This document shows positions 33,375 through 42,386 of a DNA stretch of 64,000 bases, piece after piece; position 1 is the stretch's first letter; each line of letters starts with the position of its first letter. The position numbers and the translations under genes were made by a program. Origin of the DNA: Streptomyces sp. A0642. Lineage in GTDB: Bacteria; Actinomycetota; Actinomycetes; Streptomycetales; Streptomycetaceae. The stretch covers positions 62,001 to 126,000 of the forward strand of contig NZ_SSBL01000012.1 of the NCBI RefSeq assembly GCF_004795105.1, written 5' to 3'. The notes beneath the pieces are model-generated. The model saw only the letters and a program-made list of their open reading frames with translations. It was not told the DNA's origin and did no database searches.

Positions 33375-34699
33375 CGGTCCTCGACGCTCCCGGAGCCGGC
33401 ACCGGCTCCGGGAGCGTGAGCGTCCTCGCCCACGGCATCGGCGCCCAGCACGATCTGCCCCTCTCGCCGTTCTACGCCTTCGCGGGAGCCTTCGCCGCGC
33501 TGTTCGTCTCCTTTCTCGCCCTCGGCCTGCTCTGGCCCGCCTCCCGCTTCCGGGGCGACCGGGCGGGCCGCCCGCTGCCGGCCGCCGTCCAGCGCGCCGC
33601 CGACGCCCGCCCCACCCGCATCGCGGCCCGTACGCTCGGCCTGGCCGCCGCGCTCCTGGTCGTCCTCCACCTCCTCCTCGGCCCGGCCGACCCGGACCGC
33701 AACCCCGCCCCGGGCGCCGCCTACGTACTCCTCTGGGTCGGGCTCGTCCCGGCCTCGCTGCTGCTGGGGCCCGTCTGGCGGCTGCTCAACCCGCTGCGCA
33801 CCCTGCACCTCCTCGGCTGCCGCGTGCTCGGACGCGACCCGGCCGCCGGGCGCCCCCTGCCCCCGCGCCTCGGGATGTGGCCCGCCGCGGCCGGGCTCCT
33901 CGCCTTCACCTGGCTCGAACTCGTCGCCCCCGACCCCGCCTCACCCACCGCACTCCTCCTCTTCCTCGCCCTGTACTCCAGCGCGCAGCTCGCGGGCGCC
34001 TCCCTCCACGGAGCCCGGTGGTTCGACCACGCCGACGCCTTCGAGGCCTATTCGGGCCTCCTCGCCCGGCTCTCGCCGCTCGGCCGCCGCCCCGGCGACC
34101 ACCGCCTCGTCCTGCGCTCCCCCTTCAACGGACTCGACGCCACGCCCCGACTGCCCGGGCTCGTGGCCACGGTCTGCGTGCTGCTCGGCTCCACCGCGTA
34201 CGACGGCTTCTCCGACGCCCCCTCCTGGATCACCACCGTCCAGACCTCTGCCCTGGGCCGTACGACCACCGCCACCCTCGGTCTGCTGGCGGCCGTCGCC
34301 CTCGTCGCCGCCCTCTACTCCCTCTGCGCCGGCGCCGTCCGGCTCCTCTCCGGTCAACTGCCGCACCCCTTGACCGCCTTCGCGCACTCCCTCGTCCCGA
34401 TCGCCCTCGGCTATCTCGTGGCCCACTACTTCACACTCTTCGTCACCGAAGGGCCACACACCGTCATGGTGGCACTCGGCACTGACAATCCCGTTCCGCC
34501 CCAGCCGTTCCTCGGCCCGGGCGCCCTCGCCACGCTCCAGGTGGTCGCGATCGTGCTCGGGCATGTCCTCGGCGTCGTCGCCGCCCACGACCGCTCCGTC
34601 CGGCTCTTCCCGCCCGGCCGCGCCGTCGCGGGCCAGCTTCCGCTCCTGGTCCTGATGGTGGCGTACACGACCGGAGGGCTGGCCCTGCTCATCGCCTGA
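33371..34699 (+). CDS. Polytopic membrane protein of the beta-helix/cupredoxin operon
   Basis: Encodes 442 residues with about nine or ten hydrophobic segments and no family that I recognise. A near-N-terminal His (LAHGIGAQHDLPLS) and several His/Asp residues between helices (RWFDHADAF, AHYFTLF) could bind metal or carry protons. The GTG at 33371 overlaps the cupredoxin stop codon, so the three proteins are made together and probably form one envelope complex. Function unknown. Confidence 0.75.
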   Translation: MTVLDAPGAGTGSGSVSVLAHGIGAQHDLPLSPFYAFAGAFAALFVSFLALGLLWPASRFRGDRAGRPLPAAVQRAADARPTRIAARTLGLAAALLVVLHLLLGPADPDRNPAPGAAYVLLWVGLVPASLLLGPVWRLLNPLRTLHLLGCRVLGRDPAAGRPLPPRLGMWPAAAGLLAFTWLELVAPDPASPTALLLFLALYSSAQLAGASLHGARWFDHADAFEAYSGLLARLSPLGRRPGDHRLVLRSPFNGLDATPRLPGLVATVCVLLGSTAYDGFSDAPSWITTVQTSALGRTTTATLGLLAAVALVAALYSLCAGAVRLLSGQLPHPLTAFAHSLVPIALGYLVAHYFTLFVTEGPHTVMVALGTDNPVPPQPFLGPGALATLQVVAIVLGHVLGVVAAHDRSVRLFPPGRAVAGQLPLLVLMVAYTTGGLALLIA

Positions 34700-34716
34700 G
34701 GAGCGCCGGGGAGCGG

Positions 34717-34860
34717 GCCTCCGCCAGGAATCCGAGCCCCGGCACCGAGCCCGCCTCCGTCAGGGATCCGAACCCCGGCACCGAGCCCGCCTCCGTCAGG
34801 GATCCGAACCCCGGCACCGAGCCCGCCTCCGTCAGGGATCCGAACCCCGGCACCGAGCCC
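34717..34860. repeat. 36-bp tandem repeat, four copies
   Basis: Units start at 34717, 34753, 34789 and 34825. The last three are identical; the first has about three changes. The unit begins GCCTCCGTCAGGGATCCGAA and ends GGCACCGAGCCC. It lies between a membrane-protein gene and a TetR gene, with no spacers, so it is a minisatellite. Confidence 0.9.
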
Positions 34861-34895
34861 GACCCGCGCCTGCGCCCCGGGAGTCCCACGGCATC

Positions 34896-35516
34896 ATGGA
34901 ACCCGTGCCCCATGCGAACACGAACCTCCGCCGCGCCCCCGTGCAGCAGCGCAGCGCCGAGCGCCTCGCCCGGATACTCGACGCCTGTGCCGAACTCCTC
35001 GACGAGACCGGCTACGAGCAGCTCTCCACCAGGGCCGTGGCCGTACGCGCGGGGGTTCCCATCGGTTCCGTCTACCGCTTCTTCTCCAACAAGCGGGCCC
35101 TCGCCGACGCCCTGGCCCGCCGCAACCTGGACAGCTACGCCGAGCGGATCACCGCCCGGCTGGTCACCATCCCGGCCGGTGACTGGCGGCCCGCCATCGA
35201 CGCCGTGCTCGACGAGTACCTGGCGATGAAGACCTCCGTCCCCGGCTTCTCCCTCATCGACTTCGGCGCCCCCGCGCCGGTCGACGACCCGGCCGACGAC
35301 GCCAATCTGCGCGTGGCCGGCCGACTCGTGGAGCTGCTCGCCGGCCATCTGGGGCGCGAGTCCGACGACGCCCTCCTGCGCTCCATCCTGGTCTGCGTGG
35401 AGGCGGCCGACGCCCTGCTCCAGCTCGCCTTCCGCACCGACCCGTCCGGCGACCCGGCGATCGTCGCCGAGACGCGCGTGCTGCTTCAGGCCTACCTCGC
35501 GCGGGTGCTGGACTGA
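34896..35516 (+). CDS. TetR-family regulator
   Basis: Encodes 206 residues with helix-turn-helix STRAVAVRAGVPIGSVYRFFSNK and a helical ligand domain. It precedes the molybdopterin oxidoreductase on the same strand, with a TetR-type operator in the 151-bp gap, so it may control that gene. No good ribosome binding site is visible before ATG 34896; the region upstream is the 36-bp repeat. Confidence 0.88.
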   Translation: MEPVPHANTNLRRAPVQQRSAERLARILDACAELLDETGYEQLSTRAVAVRAGVPIGSVYRFFSNKRALADALARRNLDSYAERITARLVTIPAGDWRPAIDAVLDEYLAMKTSVPGFSLIDFGAPAPVDDPADDANLRVAGRLVELLAGHLGRESDDALLRSILVCVEAADALLQLAFRTDPSGDPAIVAETRVLLQAYLARVLD

Positions 35517-35590
35517 GCTCGGCCGGCCCTCGGGGGGCGGGGGAAGGGGCGGCCCTGCCCGCCACCTTCTTCTCCGCACACCTCCCCAGC

Positions 35591-35608
35591 ATGCGTACCG
35601 GTCGGTAT
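35591..35608 (+). promoter_or_regulatory. TetR-type operator upstream of the molybdopterin oxidoreductase
   Basis: ATGCGTACCGGTCGGTAT matches 15 of 18 positions of the ideal palindrome ATACCGACCGGTCGGTAT. The TATGCT at 35606-35611 could be the -10 box, so binding would block transcription. Similar sites lie at 55688 and 62605. Confidence 0.75.
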
Positions 35609-35667
35609 GCTCGGCCGTGCTCACGCATGTCCGCGCGCCACCGCTGCCGCCGCCCCGGGAGGGCCCC

Positions 35668-37920
35668 ATGCCGCACGACCCCAGCAGCTCCCGTACCGCC
35701 CTGCGCATCTGCCCGCTCTGCGAAGCGACCTGCGGGCTCACCCTCACCATCGAGGGGACCAGGGTCACCGGTGCCCGCGGCGACCGCGAGGACGTGTTCA
35801 GCAAGGGGTTCATCTGCCCCAAGGGCGCATCGATCGGCGGGCTCGACGAGGATCCCGACCGGCTGCGCACCCCCCTCGTCCGCAAGGGCGGCGTCCTGAC
35901 GGAGGCGAGCTGGAGCGAGGCGTTCGACGCGATCGCCCACGCCCTGCCGGCCGTCTCCCGGGACCACGGGCCACAGTCCGTCGGCGTCGTCCTCGGCAAC
36001 CCCAACGTGCACACCATGGCCGGCGCCCTCTACCCGCCCGCCCTGCTCGGCGCCCTGCGGACCCGGGCCCTGTTCACCGCGAGCACCCTCGACCAGATGC
36101 CCAAGCACGTCTCCAGCGGGCTGCTCTTCGGCGACCCGAACGCCATCCCCGTGCCGGACCTCGACCGCACCGACCACCTGCTGATGCTGGGCGCCAACCC
36201 CCTCGAATCCAACGGCAGCCTGTGCACCGCCCCCGACTTCCCGGGCAAGCTCAAGGCGTTGCGCCGCCGGGGCGGCACCCTCACCGTCGTCGACCCGCGC
36301 CGTACCCGGACCGCCCGCCTCGCCGACCGGCACGTGGCCATCCGGCCCGGCACCGACGCCCTCCTGCTCGCGGCCATGGCGCACGTGCTGTTCGAGGAGA
36401 AGCTGACCGACCCGGGCGCGCTCGCGGACCACGTCGAAGGGCTCGGCGAAGTCGCCGAAGCCGTAAGCGACTTCACGCCGGAGGCCGTCGCCGAGGCCTG
36501 CGACGTGGACGCCGGCGCCATCCGCGCCCTCGCCCGGGAGCTCGCGGCCGCCCGCACCGCCGCCGTATACGGCCGCATCGGCAGCTGCACCGTCGAACAC
36601 GGCACCCTCGCCAGCTGGCTCGTCGACGTCCTCAACGTCCTCACCGGCAACCTCGACCGCCCCGGCGGCGCCCTCTTCCCGCTCTCCGCGACCGCGCGCG
36701 CCCCGCGCCCCGCCGCCCCCGGCAAGGGCTTCGCCCTGGGCCGCTGGGCGAGCCGGGTCTCCGGCCACCCCGAGGCGAAGGGCGAACTGCCCCTCTCCGC
36801 ACTGGCCGAGGAGATCACGACGCCCGGCGAGGGGCGGATCCGCGCCCTGATCGTCCTGGCCGCCAACCCCGTCCTCTCCGCGCCCGACGGCGACCGGCTC
36901 GACGCCGCACTGGCCGACGGTCTCGACTTCATGGTGAGCGTCGACCCCTATCTCAACGAGACGTCCCGCCACGCGGATGTCGTGCTGCCCCCGCCGCCGC
37001 CCTCGCAGAGCGCCCACTTCGACTTCGCGTTCAACGCCCTGGCCGTGCGCAACCAGGTCCGCTACACCCGACCCGCCCTGCCCCTGGGCGCCGGCCGCAT
37101 GGACGAGGCGGAGATCCTCGCCCGGCTCGTCCTCGCGGTCTCCGGGATGCACGGCGCGGAGCCGGACGCCGTGGACACCATGATCATCGACCGGGCCCTC
37201 GGCAAGGCGGTCGCCGATCCGCTCTCACCGGTATACGGCCGGGACCCCGCCGGCATCGCCGCCGCGCTCACCGGCCGCACCGGGGCCGAGCGGCGCCTCG
37301 ACCTGATGCTCCGTCTCGGCCCCTACGGCGAGGGCTTCGGCGCCGACCCCGACGGGCTCAGCCTGGAGCGGCTGCTCGCCCACCCGCACGGCATCGACCT
37401 CGGCCCCCTCGTGCCCCGTGTCCCCGAGATCCTCACCACCCGCAGCGGGCGCGTCGAGCTGTTCCCCGCCCCGATCGCCGCCGACCTGCCCAGACTGCGC
37501 CGGGCCCTCGACGGCCGCGCCGACCCCGAAGCGCTCGTCCTCATCGGCCGCCGCCATCTGCGGTCCAACAACAGCTGGCTGCACAACGTCGCCGCGCTCC
37601 GGGGCGGCTCCAACGTCTGCACCCTCCAGATCCACCCCGAGGACGCGGCACGCCTCGGACTGACCGACGGGGCGCCCGCCAAGGTCACCGGGGACGGCGG
37701 GGAGCTGACCGTCCCGGTCGAGGTCACCGACGGGGTGCGCACCGGCGTGGTGAGCCTTCCGCACGGCTGGGGGCACGACCGCCCCGGCACCAGGATGTCC
37801 GTCGCCGCCGAGCAGCCCGGCGTCAACGTCAACCAGCTCCTCGACGGCAGCCGCCTCGACCCGCTCTCCGGCACCGCCGTGCTCAACGGCATTCCGGTCA
37901 CGGTCACGCCCTCGCGTTGA
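35668..37920 (+). CDS. Molybdopterin oxidoreductase with an N-terminal [4Fe-4S] cluster
   Basis: Encodes 750 residues of the DMSO-reductase/formate-dehydrogenase-alpha superfamily. Cys15, Cys18, Cys22 and Cys50 (CPLCEATC ... CPKG) bind the iron-sulfur cluster; then come the bis-MGD domains (LMLGANPLESNG, VVDPRRTRTA, NGxxxD-type segments) and a C-terminal molydopterin dinucleotide-binding beta-barrel (RRHLRSNNSWLHN). No signal peptide, so cytoplasmic; no partner electron-transfer subunit is adjacent. The substrate is not predictable. GGGAGG at 35657-35662 is five bases before ATG 35668. Confidence 0.9.
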   Translation: MPHDPSSSRTALRICPLCEATCGLTLTIEGTRVTGARGDREDVFSKGFICPKGASIGGLDEDPDRLRTPLVRKGGVLTEASWSEAFDAIAHALPAVSRDHGPQSVGVVLGNPNVHTMAGALYPPALLGALRTRALFTASTLDQMPKHVSSGLLFGDPNAIPVPDLDRTDHLLMLGANPLESNGSLCTAPDFPGKLKALRRRGGTLTVVDPRRTRTARLADRHVAIRPGTDALLLAAMAHVLFEEKLTDPGALADHVEGLGEVAEAVSDFTPEAVAEACDVDAGAIRALARELAAARTAAVYGRIGSCTVEHGTLASWLVDVLNVLTGNLDRPGGALFPLSATARAPRPAAPGKGFALGRWASRVSGHPEAKGELPLSALAEEITTPGEGRIRALIVLAANPVLSAPDGDRLDAALADGLDFMVSVDPYLNETSRHADVVLPPPPPSQSAHFDFAFNALAVRNQVRYTRPALPLGAGRMDEAEILARLVLAVSGMHGAEPDAVDTMIIDRALGKAVADPLSPVYGRDPAGIAAALTGRTGAERRLDLMLRLGPYGEGFGADPDGLSLERLLAHPHGIDLGPLVPRVPEILTTRSGRVELFPAPIAADLPRLRRALDGRADPEALVLIGRRHLRSNNSWLHNVAALRGGSNVCTLQIHPEDAARLGLTDGAPAKVTGDGGELTVPVEVTDGVRTGVVSLPHGWGHDRPGTRMSVAAEQPGVNVNQLLDGSRLDPLSGTAVLNGIPVTVTPSR

Positions 37921-38040
37921 CCTGGGGTTTTGCTCGTATTGCTCACATGTCAACGTCTTGTTAACGCCGTGGGGCGCCCCCTAACGTCATCCGCACCGCC
38001 GGCTCCGGTGGGAGTTCAAGGGTGAACGATAGGTATCCAT

Positions 38041-39450
38041 ATGCTGACAATCCTCGGCTTTGCCATGATCGCGACCTTCCTGGTCCTGATCATGATGAAG
38101 AAGATGTCGCCGATCGCGGCGCTCGTCCTGATCCCCGCGCTGTTCTGCGTGGCCGTGGGGAAGGGCGCGAAACTCGGTGACTACGTCATCGAGGGCGTCG
38201 GCAATCTGGCCCCGACCGCCGCCATGCTGATGTTCGCGATCGTCTACTTCGGGGTGATGATCGACGTCGGACTCTTCGACCCGATCGTCCGGGGCATCCT
38301 GCGCTTCTGCAAGGCCGACCCGATGCGGATCGTCGTGGGTACGGCGGTGCTCGCCGCGATCGTCTCGCTGGACGGCGACGGCTCCACCACCTTCATGATC
38401 ACCGTCTCGGCCATGTATCCGCTCTACAAGCGCCTGAAGATGAGCCTGGTCGTGATGACCGGCGTCGCCGCCACGGCGAACGGCGTCATGAACACCCTGC
38501 CCTGGGGCGGCCCCACGGCCCGCGCCGCCACCGCCCTGAAGCTGGACGCCGGGGACATCTTCGTGCCCATGATCCCGGCGCTCGGCGTCGGACTGCTCGC
38601 GGTGATCCTGCTGGCCGTCGTCCTCGGCCGGCGCGAGCGCAAGCGGCTCGGCACGCTCAGCATCGACGACGCGCTGACGGCCCCCGCGGTCACGGAGACC
38701 GAGACGGTCCTCGTCGCCGCCGGCGGCGGCGACCGGCTGCACAAGAGCACCGGCGGAGCCGGATCGGGCGGTACGGAGTCCGAGGCGCCCGAGGAGGCCG
38801 GCGACGGCTTCAAGGGCCTGGACCCCCACCGCGCCACCCTGCGGCCGAAGCTCTACTGGTTCAACGCGGCCCTCACCGTCACCCTGCTCACCGCGATGAT
38901 CATGGAACTGATGCCGATCCCGGTGCTCTTCCTCCTCGGCGCGGCCCTCGCCCTCACGGTGAACTTCCCGCACATGCCCGACCAGCGGGCCCGCATCGCC
39001 GCCCACGCCGACAACGTCCTCAACGTCTCCGGCATGGTCTTCGCCGCCGCCGTCTTCACCGGCGTCCTCACCGGCACCGGCATGGTCGACCACATGGCCA
39101 ACTGGCTGGTCGGCGCGATCCCGGAGGGCATGGGGCCGCACATGGCCCTCGTGACCGGCGTGCTGAGCATCCCCCTCACGTACTTCATGTCCAACGACGG
39201 CTTCTACTTCGGAGTCGTGCCCGTGCTCGCCGAGGCCGGAGCCGCGCACGGCGTCTCGCCCCTGGAGATCGCCCGCGCCTCCCTGATCGGCCAGCCCCTG
39301 CACATGTCGTCCCCGCTGGTGCCCGCCGTCTACGTCCTCGTCGGCATGGCCAAGGTCGAGTTCGGCGACCACACCCGCTTCACCGTCAAGTGGGCCGCGC
39401 TCACCTCCCTGGTGGTCCTCGGCGCCGGACTCCTGTTCGGGATCATCTGA
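38041..39450 (+). CDS. CitMHS-family citrate (metal-citrate) transporter
   Basis: Encodes 469 residues with about 12 membrane helices and a charged central loop (about 220-270). The sequence follows the CitMHS family (for example SLDGDGSTTFMIT and the conserved TLPWGGPTARAA and SNDGFYFGVVP motifs). Members import citrate bound to a divalent or ferric ion with protons; streptomycetes have an iron-citrate version. Weak ribosome binding site. The MFS gene starts 3 bp after its stop, so the two are cotranscribed. Confidence 0.9.
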   Translation: MLTILGFAMIATFLVLIMMKKMSPIAALVLIPALFCVAVGKGAKLGDYVIEGVGNLAPTAAMLMFAIVYFGVMIDVGLFDPIVRGILRFCKADPMRIVVGTAVLAAIVSLDGDGSTTFMITVSAMYPLYKRLKMSLVVMTGVAATANGVMNTLPWGGPTARAATALKLDAGDIFVPMIPALGVGLLAVILLAVVLGRRERKRLGTLSIDDALTAPAVTETETVLVAAGGGDRLHKSTGGAGSGGTESEAPEEAGDGFKGLDPHRATLRPKLYWFNAALTVTLLTAMIMELMPIPVLFLLGAALALTVNFPHMPDQRARIAAHADNVLNVSGMVFAAAVFTGVLTGTGMVDHMANWLVGAIPEGMGPHMALVTGVLSIPLTYFMSNDGFYFGVVPVLAEAGAAHGVSPLEIARASLIGQPLHMSSPLVPAVYVLVGMAKVEFGDHTRFTVKWAALTSLVVLGAGLLFGII

Positions 39451-39453
39451 TCC

Positions 39454-40725
39454 ATGACCGAGACCCCCGGGCCCGGCCGGAGCTGGCTGCTGCGCCTCGT
39501 CATCGCCTTCGCCTTCGCGCAGGGGGCGGTGTCGATGGCGCGGCCCGCCGTCTCCTACCGGGCCCTGGCACTCGGTGCGGACGAGCGGGCGATCGGCGTC
39601 ATCACCGGCGTGTACGCGCTCCTGCCGCTCTTCGCCGCCGTGCCCCTGGGGCGGCGGACGGACCACGGCCGGTGCGCACCCCTGCTGCCGCTGGGAGTCG
39701 CCCTGATCGCCGGTGGCTGCGCCCTCAGCGGCCGGGCGGGCTCGCTCACCGCGATGGCGGCCTGGAGCGGGGTCATGGGGCTCGGGCACCTCTGTTTCGT
39801 GATCGGGGCCCAGTCGATCGTCGCCCGCCAGTCCGCCCCGGCCGAACAGGACCGCAACTTCGGCCACTTCACCATCGGCGCCTCCCTCGGCCAGCTCATC
39901 GGCCCGATCGCCGCCGGCTGCCTGATCTCCGAGCGCGACGGCGCCATGGGACGTACCAGCGCACTCGCCCTGGTCGTCTCGGCCGCGGTCGCCCTCGTCT
40001 CCCTCGGATCCCTCTGGCGCATCGAGCACCGGACCGCCCCCGCACGCCGCGACGCGGCGCCGGCCGCCAAGGTGCCCGTCAGCGGCATCCTGCGCGCCCG
40101 GGGCGTTCCCGCCGGGATCTTCATCAGCCTCGCCGTACTCTCCGCGACCGACGTCCTCACCGCGTACCTCCCGGTCGTCGGGGAACACCGCGGCATCGCC
40201 CCCGCCACCGTCGGGCTGCTGCTGAGCCTGCGGGCCGCCGCGACCATCGCCTGCCGGCTGGTGATGACACCCCTGCTCAGGGTGCTGGGCCGGGCGGCCC
40301 TGCTCGCGTCCACCTGCCTGCTGGCCGGTCTCCTCTGCGCCGGCATCGCGCTCCCCGTCCCCGTCCCGGCACTGGCCGTGATGCTCGCCGTCCTCGGATT
40401 CTGCCTCGGGGCCGGCCAGCCCCTGTCGATGACCACCGTCGTCCAGGCGGCCCCCGCGGCGGCCCGCTCGACCGCTCTCGCCCTGCGGCTGACCGGCAAC
40501 CGGCTGGGCCAGGTGGCGACACCCGCCGCCGCGGGACTCGTCGCGGGAGTGGCGGGCACCGCGGCCCCGTTCGTCATGCTCGGCGCGCTGCTGATCGCGG
40601 CGGCCGGCCTCGGCTCACGCGGCAGGGACGGGGGCCCGCCGCACAGGGATCACGCGCCGGAACAGGATCCGGCCGTCCCCGGGAGCGGCCCGGTGCGTGC
40701 CGGTCGCAACCGGAATCCCATCTGA
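39454..40725 (+). CDS. MFS transporter
   Basis: Encodes 423 residues with 12 predicted helices and the MFS loop between helices 2 and 3 (PLGRRTDHGR). No substrate motif is recognisable. It begins four bases after the CitMHS stop, suggesting joint expression, perhaps for export or uptake of a related organic acid or chelate; this is inference. Confidence 0.87.
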   Translation: MTETPGPGRSWLLRLVIAFAFAQGAVSMARPAVSYRALALGADERAIGVITGVYALLPLFAAVPLGRRTDHGRCAPLLPLGVALIAGGCALSGRAGSLTAMAAWSGVMGLGHLCFVIGAQSIVARQSAPAEQDRNFGHFTIGASLGQLIGPIAAGCLISERDGAMGRTSALALVVSAAVALVSLGSLWRIEHRTAPARRDAAPAAKVPVSGILRARGVPAGIFISLAVLSATDVLTAYLPVVGEHRGIAPATVGLLLSLRAAATIACRLVMTPLLRVLGRAALLASTCLLAGLLCAGIALPVPVPALAVMLAVLGFCLGAGQPLSMTTVVQAAPAAARSTALALRLTGNRLGQVATPAAAGLVAGVAGTAAPFVMLGALLIAAAGLGSRGRDGGPPHRDHAPEQDPAVPGSGPVRAGRNRNPI

Positions 40726-40858
40726 CACTTGCGGCTCTGCCCCACCGGTACGCCGCAACATTGGTGCGAGTCATTCCCTCACCCTCCGCAGTGGGCTAAT
40801 TTCAGGCCACTGCTGCCGCTCCCCACCGCACCATCTTCATCCTCCCGGGCGGAACCAC

Positions 40859-42217
40859 ATGACTCGCGCCATCACTCTGAACAATGTCAGCAAGACCTAC
40901 GGGCGTTCCTCGCGCGCCGTCGACAGCCTCTCGCTGTCCATCGACCCGGGCGAGTTCGTCGTCCTGCTGGGCCCCTCGGGGTGCGGCAAGTCGACCGTGC
41001 TCCGCATGATCGCCGGGCTCGAGGACGTCACCGAGGGGGAGATCCTGCTCGACGGCGAGCCGGCCGATGAACTGACCCCCCGCGAACGCGGCATGGCCAT
41101 GGTCTTCCAGAACTTCGCGCTCTATCCGACCATGACCAACCGGGCCAACATCGGTTTCCCGCTGAAGCTGGAGAACCCGCGCCAGGACCACAACGAGCGC
41201 ATCGAGAACACGGCCAGGATGCTGGGCATCGAGAGCGTCCTGGACCGTTTCCCCGGCCAGCTCTCCGGCGGCGAGCGCCAGCGCGTCGCGATGGGCCGGG
41301 CGATCTCCCGCCAGCCCTCGGCCTTCCTCATGGACGAGCCGCTCTCCAACCTCGACGCGAAACTCCGCAACCACCTGAGGGCCGAGATATCCCAGCTCAC
41401 CAGGGAACTCGGCGTCACCACGGTGTATGTGACGCACGACCAGGCGGAGGCGATGTCGCTCGGCCATCGGGTAGCGGTGATGCGCGGGGGAGTGCTTCAG
41501 CAGGTGAGCCCGCCGCGCGAGGTGTACTCGCTGCCGGAGAACGTGTTCGTCGCCGCGTTCATCGGCACCCCGCGGATCAACCTGCTGCAGGCCGTCGTGC
41601 ACGCGCCCCTGGAGGGGCGGATGTCGATCGACCTCGGCCGTCAGCGCCTTCCCCTGCCCGAACCCCTCAGCCCCGACCACCAGTTGCTGCGCATCCAGCA
41701 GGGCCGGCGCATCATCGTGGGGCTGCGCTCCGAGGCGGTCCGCATCGCGCCGCCCAGCCAGGCCCGCCCCGGCGAGGTCGCCCTCAGCGGCATCGTCGAG
41801 CACGTGGAGTACCAGGGGCACGAGGCGCTGGTCCACCTCAACACCGGCTCGCAGCCCGCCGTGGTGCCGGACCTGGAATCGGCCCGCCCGGACCGCGGTT
41901 CGGTGCGCAGGCGCCGGGGCGGCCATGGCGGGGTCGGTGTCCTGGAACGCCTCAAGGAACGGGCCACGGGACACGCCGGCGGATCCGTCGCCGTCCTCGA
42001 CGAACCCGGGACCGGGCCGCTCCCGCCGGGCGTCCACAGTCCCGACCGCCCCGCGGTGACCTCCAGCGACCTCGTCGTCCGCACCGGTCCGGACATGCGG
42101 CTGCGCACCGGCGGCCAGGTTCCGCTCCTGGTCGACCTGGCCCATCTGTACGTATTCGACCACCAGGGCCGCCGGATCTGCCCCCTTCCGAAGGTGGTCC
42201 CCGGTCTGGAGGTGTGA
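40859..42217 (+). CDS. ABC sugar-importer ATPase (MsiK/UgpC-like), orphan
   Basis: Encodes 452 residues. Walker A GPSGCGKST (38-46), Q-loop FQNFALYP, signature LSGGER (135-140), Walker B LMDEP (157-161) and switch THDQAEAM. The C-terminal OB/TOBE domain, where sugar-importer ATPases bind their permeases, is interrupted by an Arg/Gly-rich insert (about 345-400). No permease or binding-protein gene is adjacent, so like MsiK it may serve several remote importers. Start ATG 40859 gives MTRAITLNNVSKTYG; only a weak GGA precedes it. Confidence 0.88.
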   Translation: MTRAITLNNVSKTYGRSSRAVDSLSLSIDPGEFVVLLGPSGCGKSTVLRMIAGLEDVTEGEILLDGEPADELTPRERGMAMVFQNFALYPTMTNRANIGFPLKLENPRQDHNERIENTARMLGIESVLDRFPGQLSGGERQRVAMGRAISRQPSAFLMDEPLSNLDAKLRNHLRAEISQLTRELGVTTVYVTHDQAEAMSLGHRVAVMRGGVLQQVSPPREVYSLPENVFVAAFIGTPRINLLQAVVHAPLEGRMSIDLGRQRLPLPEPLSPDHQLLRIQQGRRIIVGLRSEAVRIAPPSQARPGEVALSGIVEHVEYQGHEALVHLNTGSQPAVVPDLESARPDRGSVRRRRGGHGGVGVLERLKERATGHAGGSVAVLDEPGTGPLPPGVHSPDRPAVTSSDLVVRTGPDMRLRTGGQVPLLVDLAHLYVFDHQGRRICPLPKVVPGLEV

Positions 42218-42230
42218 AGCGGCACCCCCG

Positions 42231-42292
42231 GGCCCCGTCCGCCGCCCGCCTGCCCGACGGCCTCACTGGGGCCGTCGGCGGCGGACGGGGCC
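42231..42292 (+). terminator. Large nested hairpin terminator
   Basis: GGCCCCGTCCGCCGCC (42231-42246) pairs perfectly with GGCGGCGGACGGGGCC (42277-42292). A second stem, CCGACGGCC (42254-42262) with GGCCGTCGG (42270-42278), sits inside. It follows the MsiK-like gene. Confidence 0.8.
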
Positions 42293-42322
42293 GGCACGTG
42301 ACCGACGTCTCTGGCGCCCGAA

Positions 42323-42339
42323 AACTAACGGCGCTAGTT
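42323..42339 (+). promoter_or_regulatory. TetR-type operator before the aldehyde dehydrogenase operon
   Basis: AACTAAC-GGC-GCTAGTT is a 7-3-7 inverted repeat with one mismatch. TAGTTT at 42335-42340 may be the -10 box. The same type of site lies at 46801-46817, next to a TetR gene. Confidence 0.75.
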
Positions 42340-42386
42340 TAGGTGGCGGACGACCTCGTCCGTCACCGCGTCCGGGAGGAACAGCC

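Noticed and set aside
34717..34860. CRISPR array
   Set aside because: Repeats are directly adjacent with no spacers and there are no cas genes.
35668..37920. Nitrate reductase or formate dehydrogenase assignment
   Set aside because: The family is clear but no partner subunits or specific residues allow a substrate call.
37987..40188. 733-codon open frame antisense to the CitMHS and MFS genes
   Set aside because: His/Asp/Gly-rich shadow of two clear membrane-protein genes.
40859..42217. Complete sugar ABC import operon
   Set aside because: Only the ATPase is present; no permease or binding protein lies on either side.
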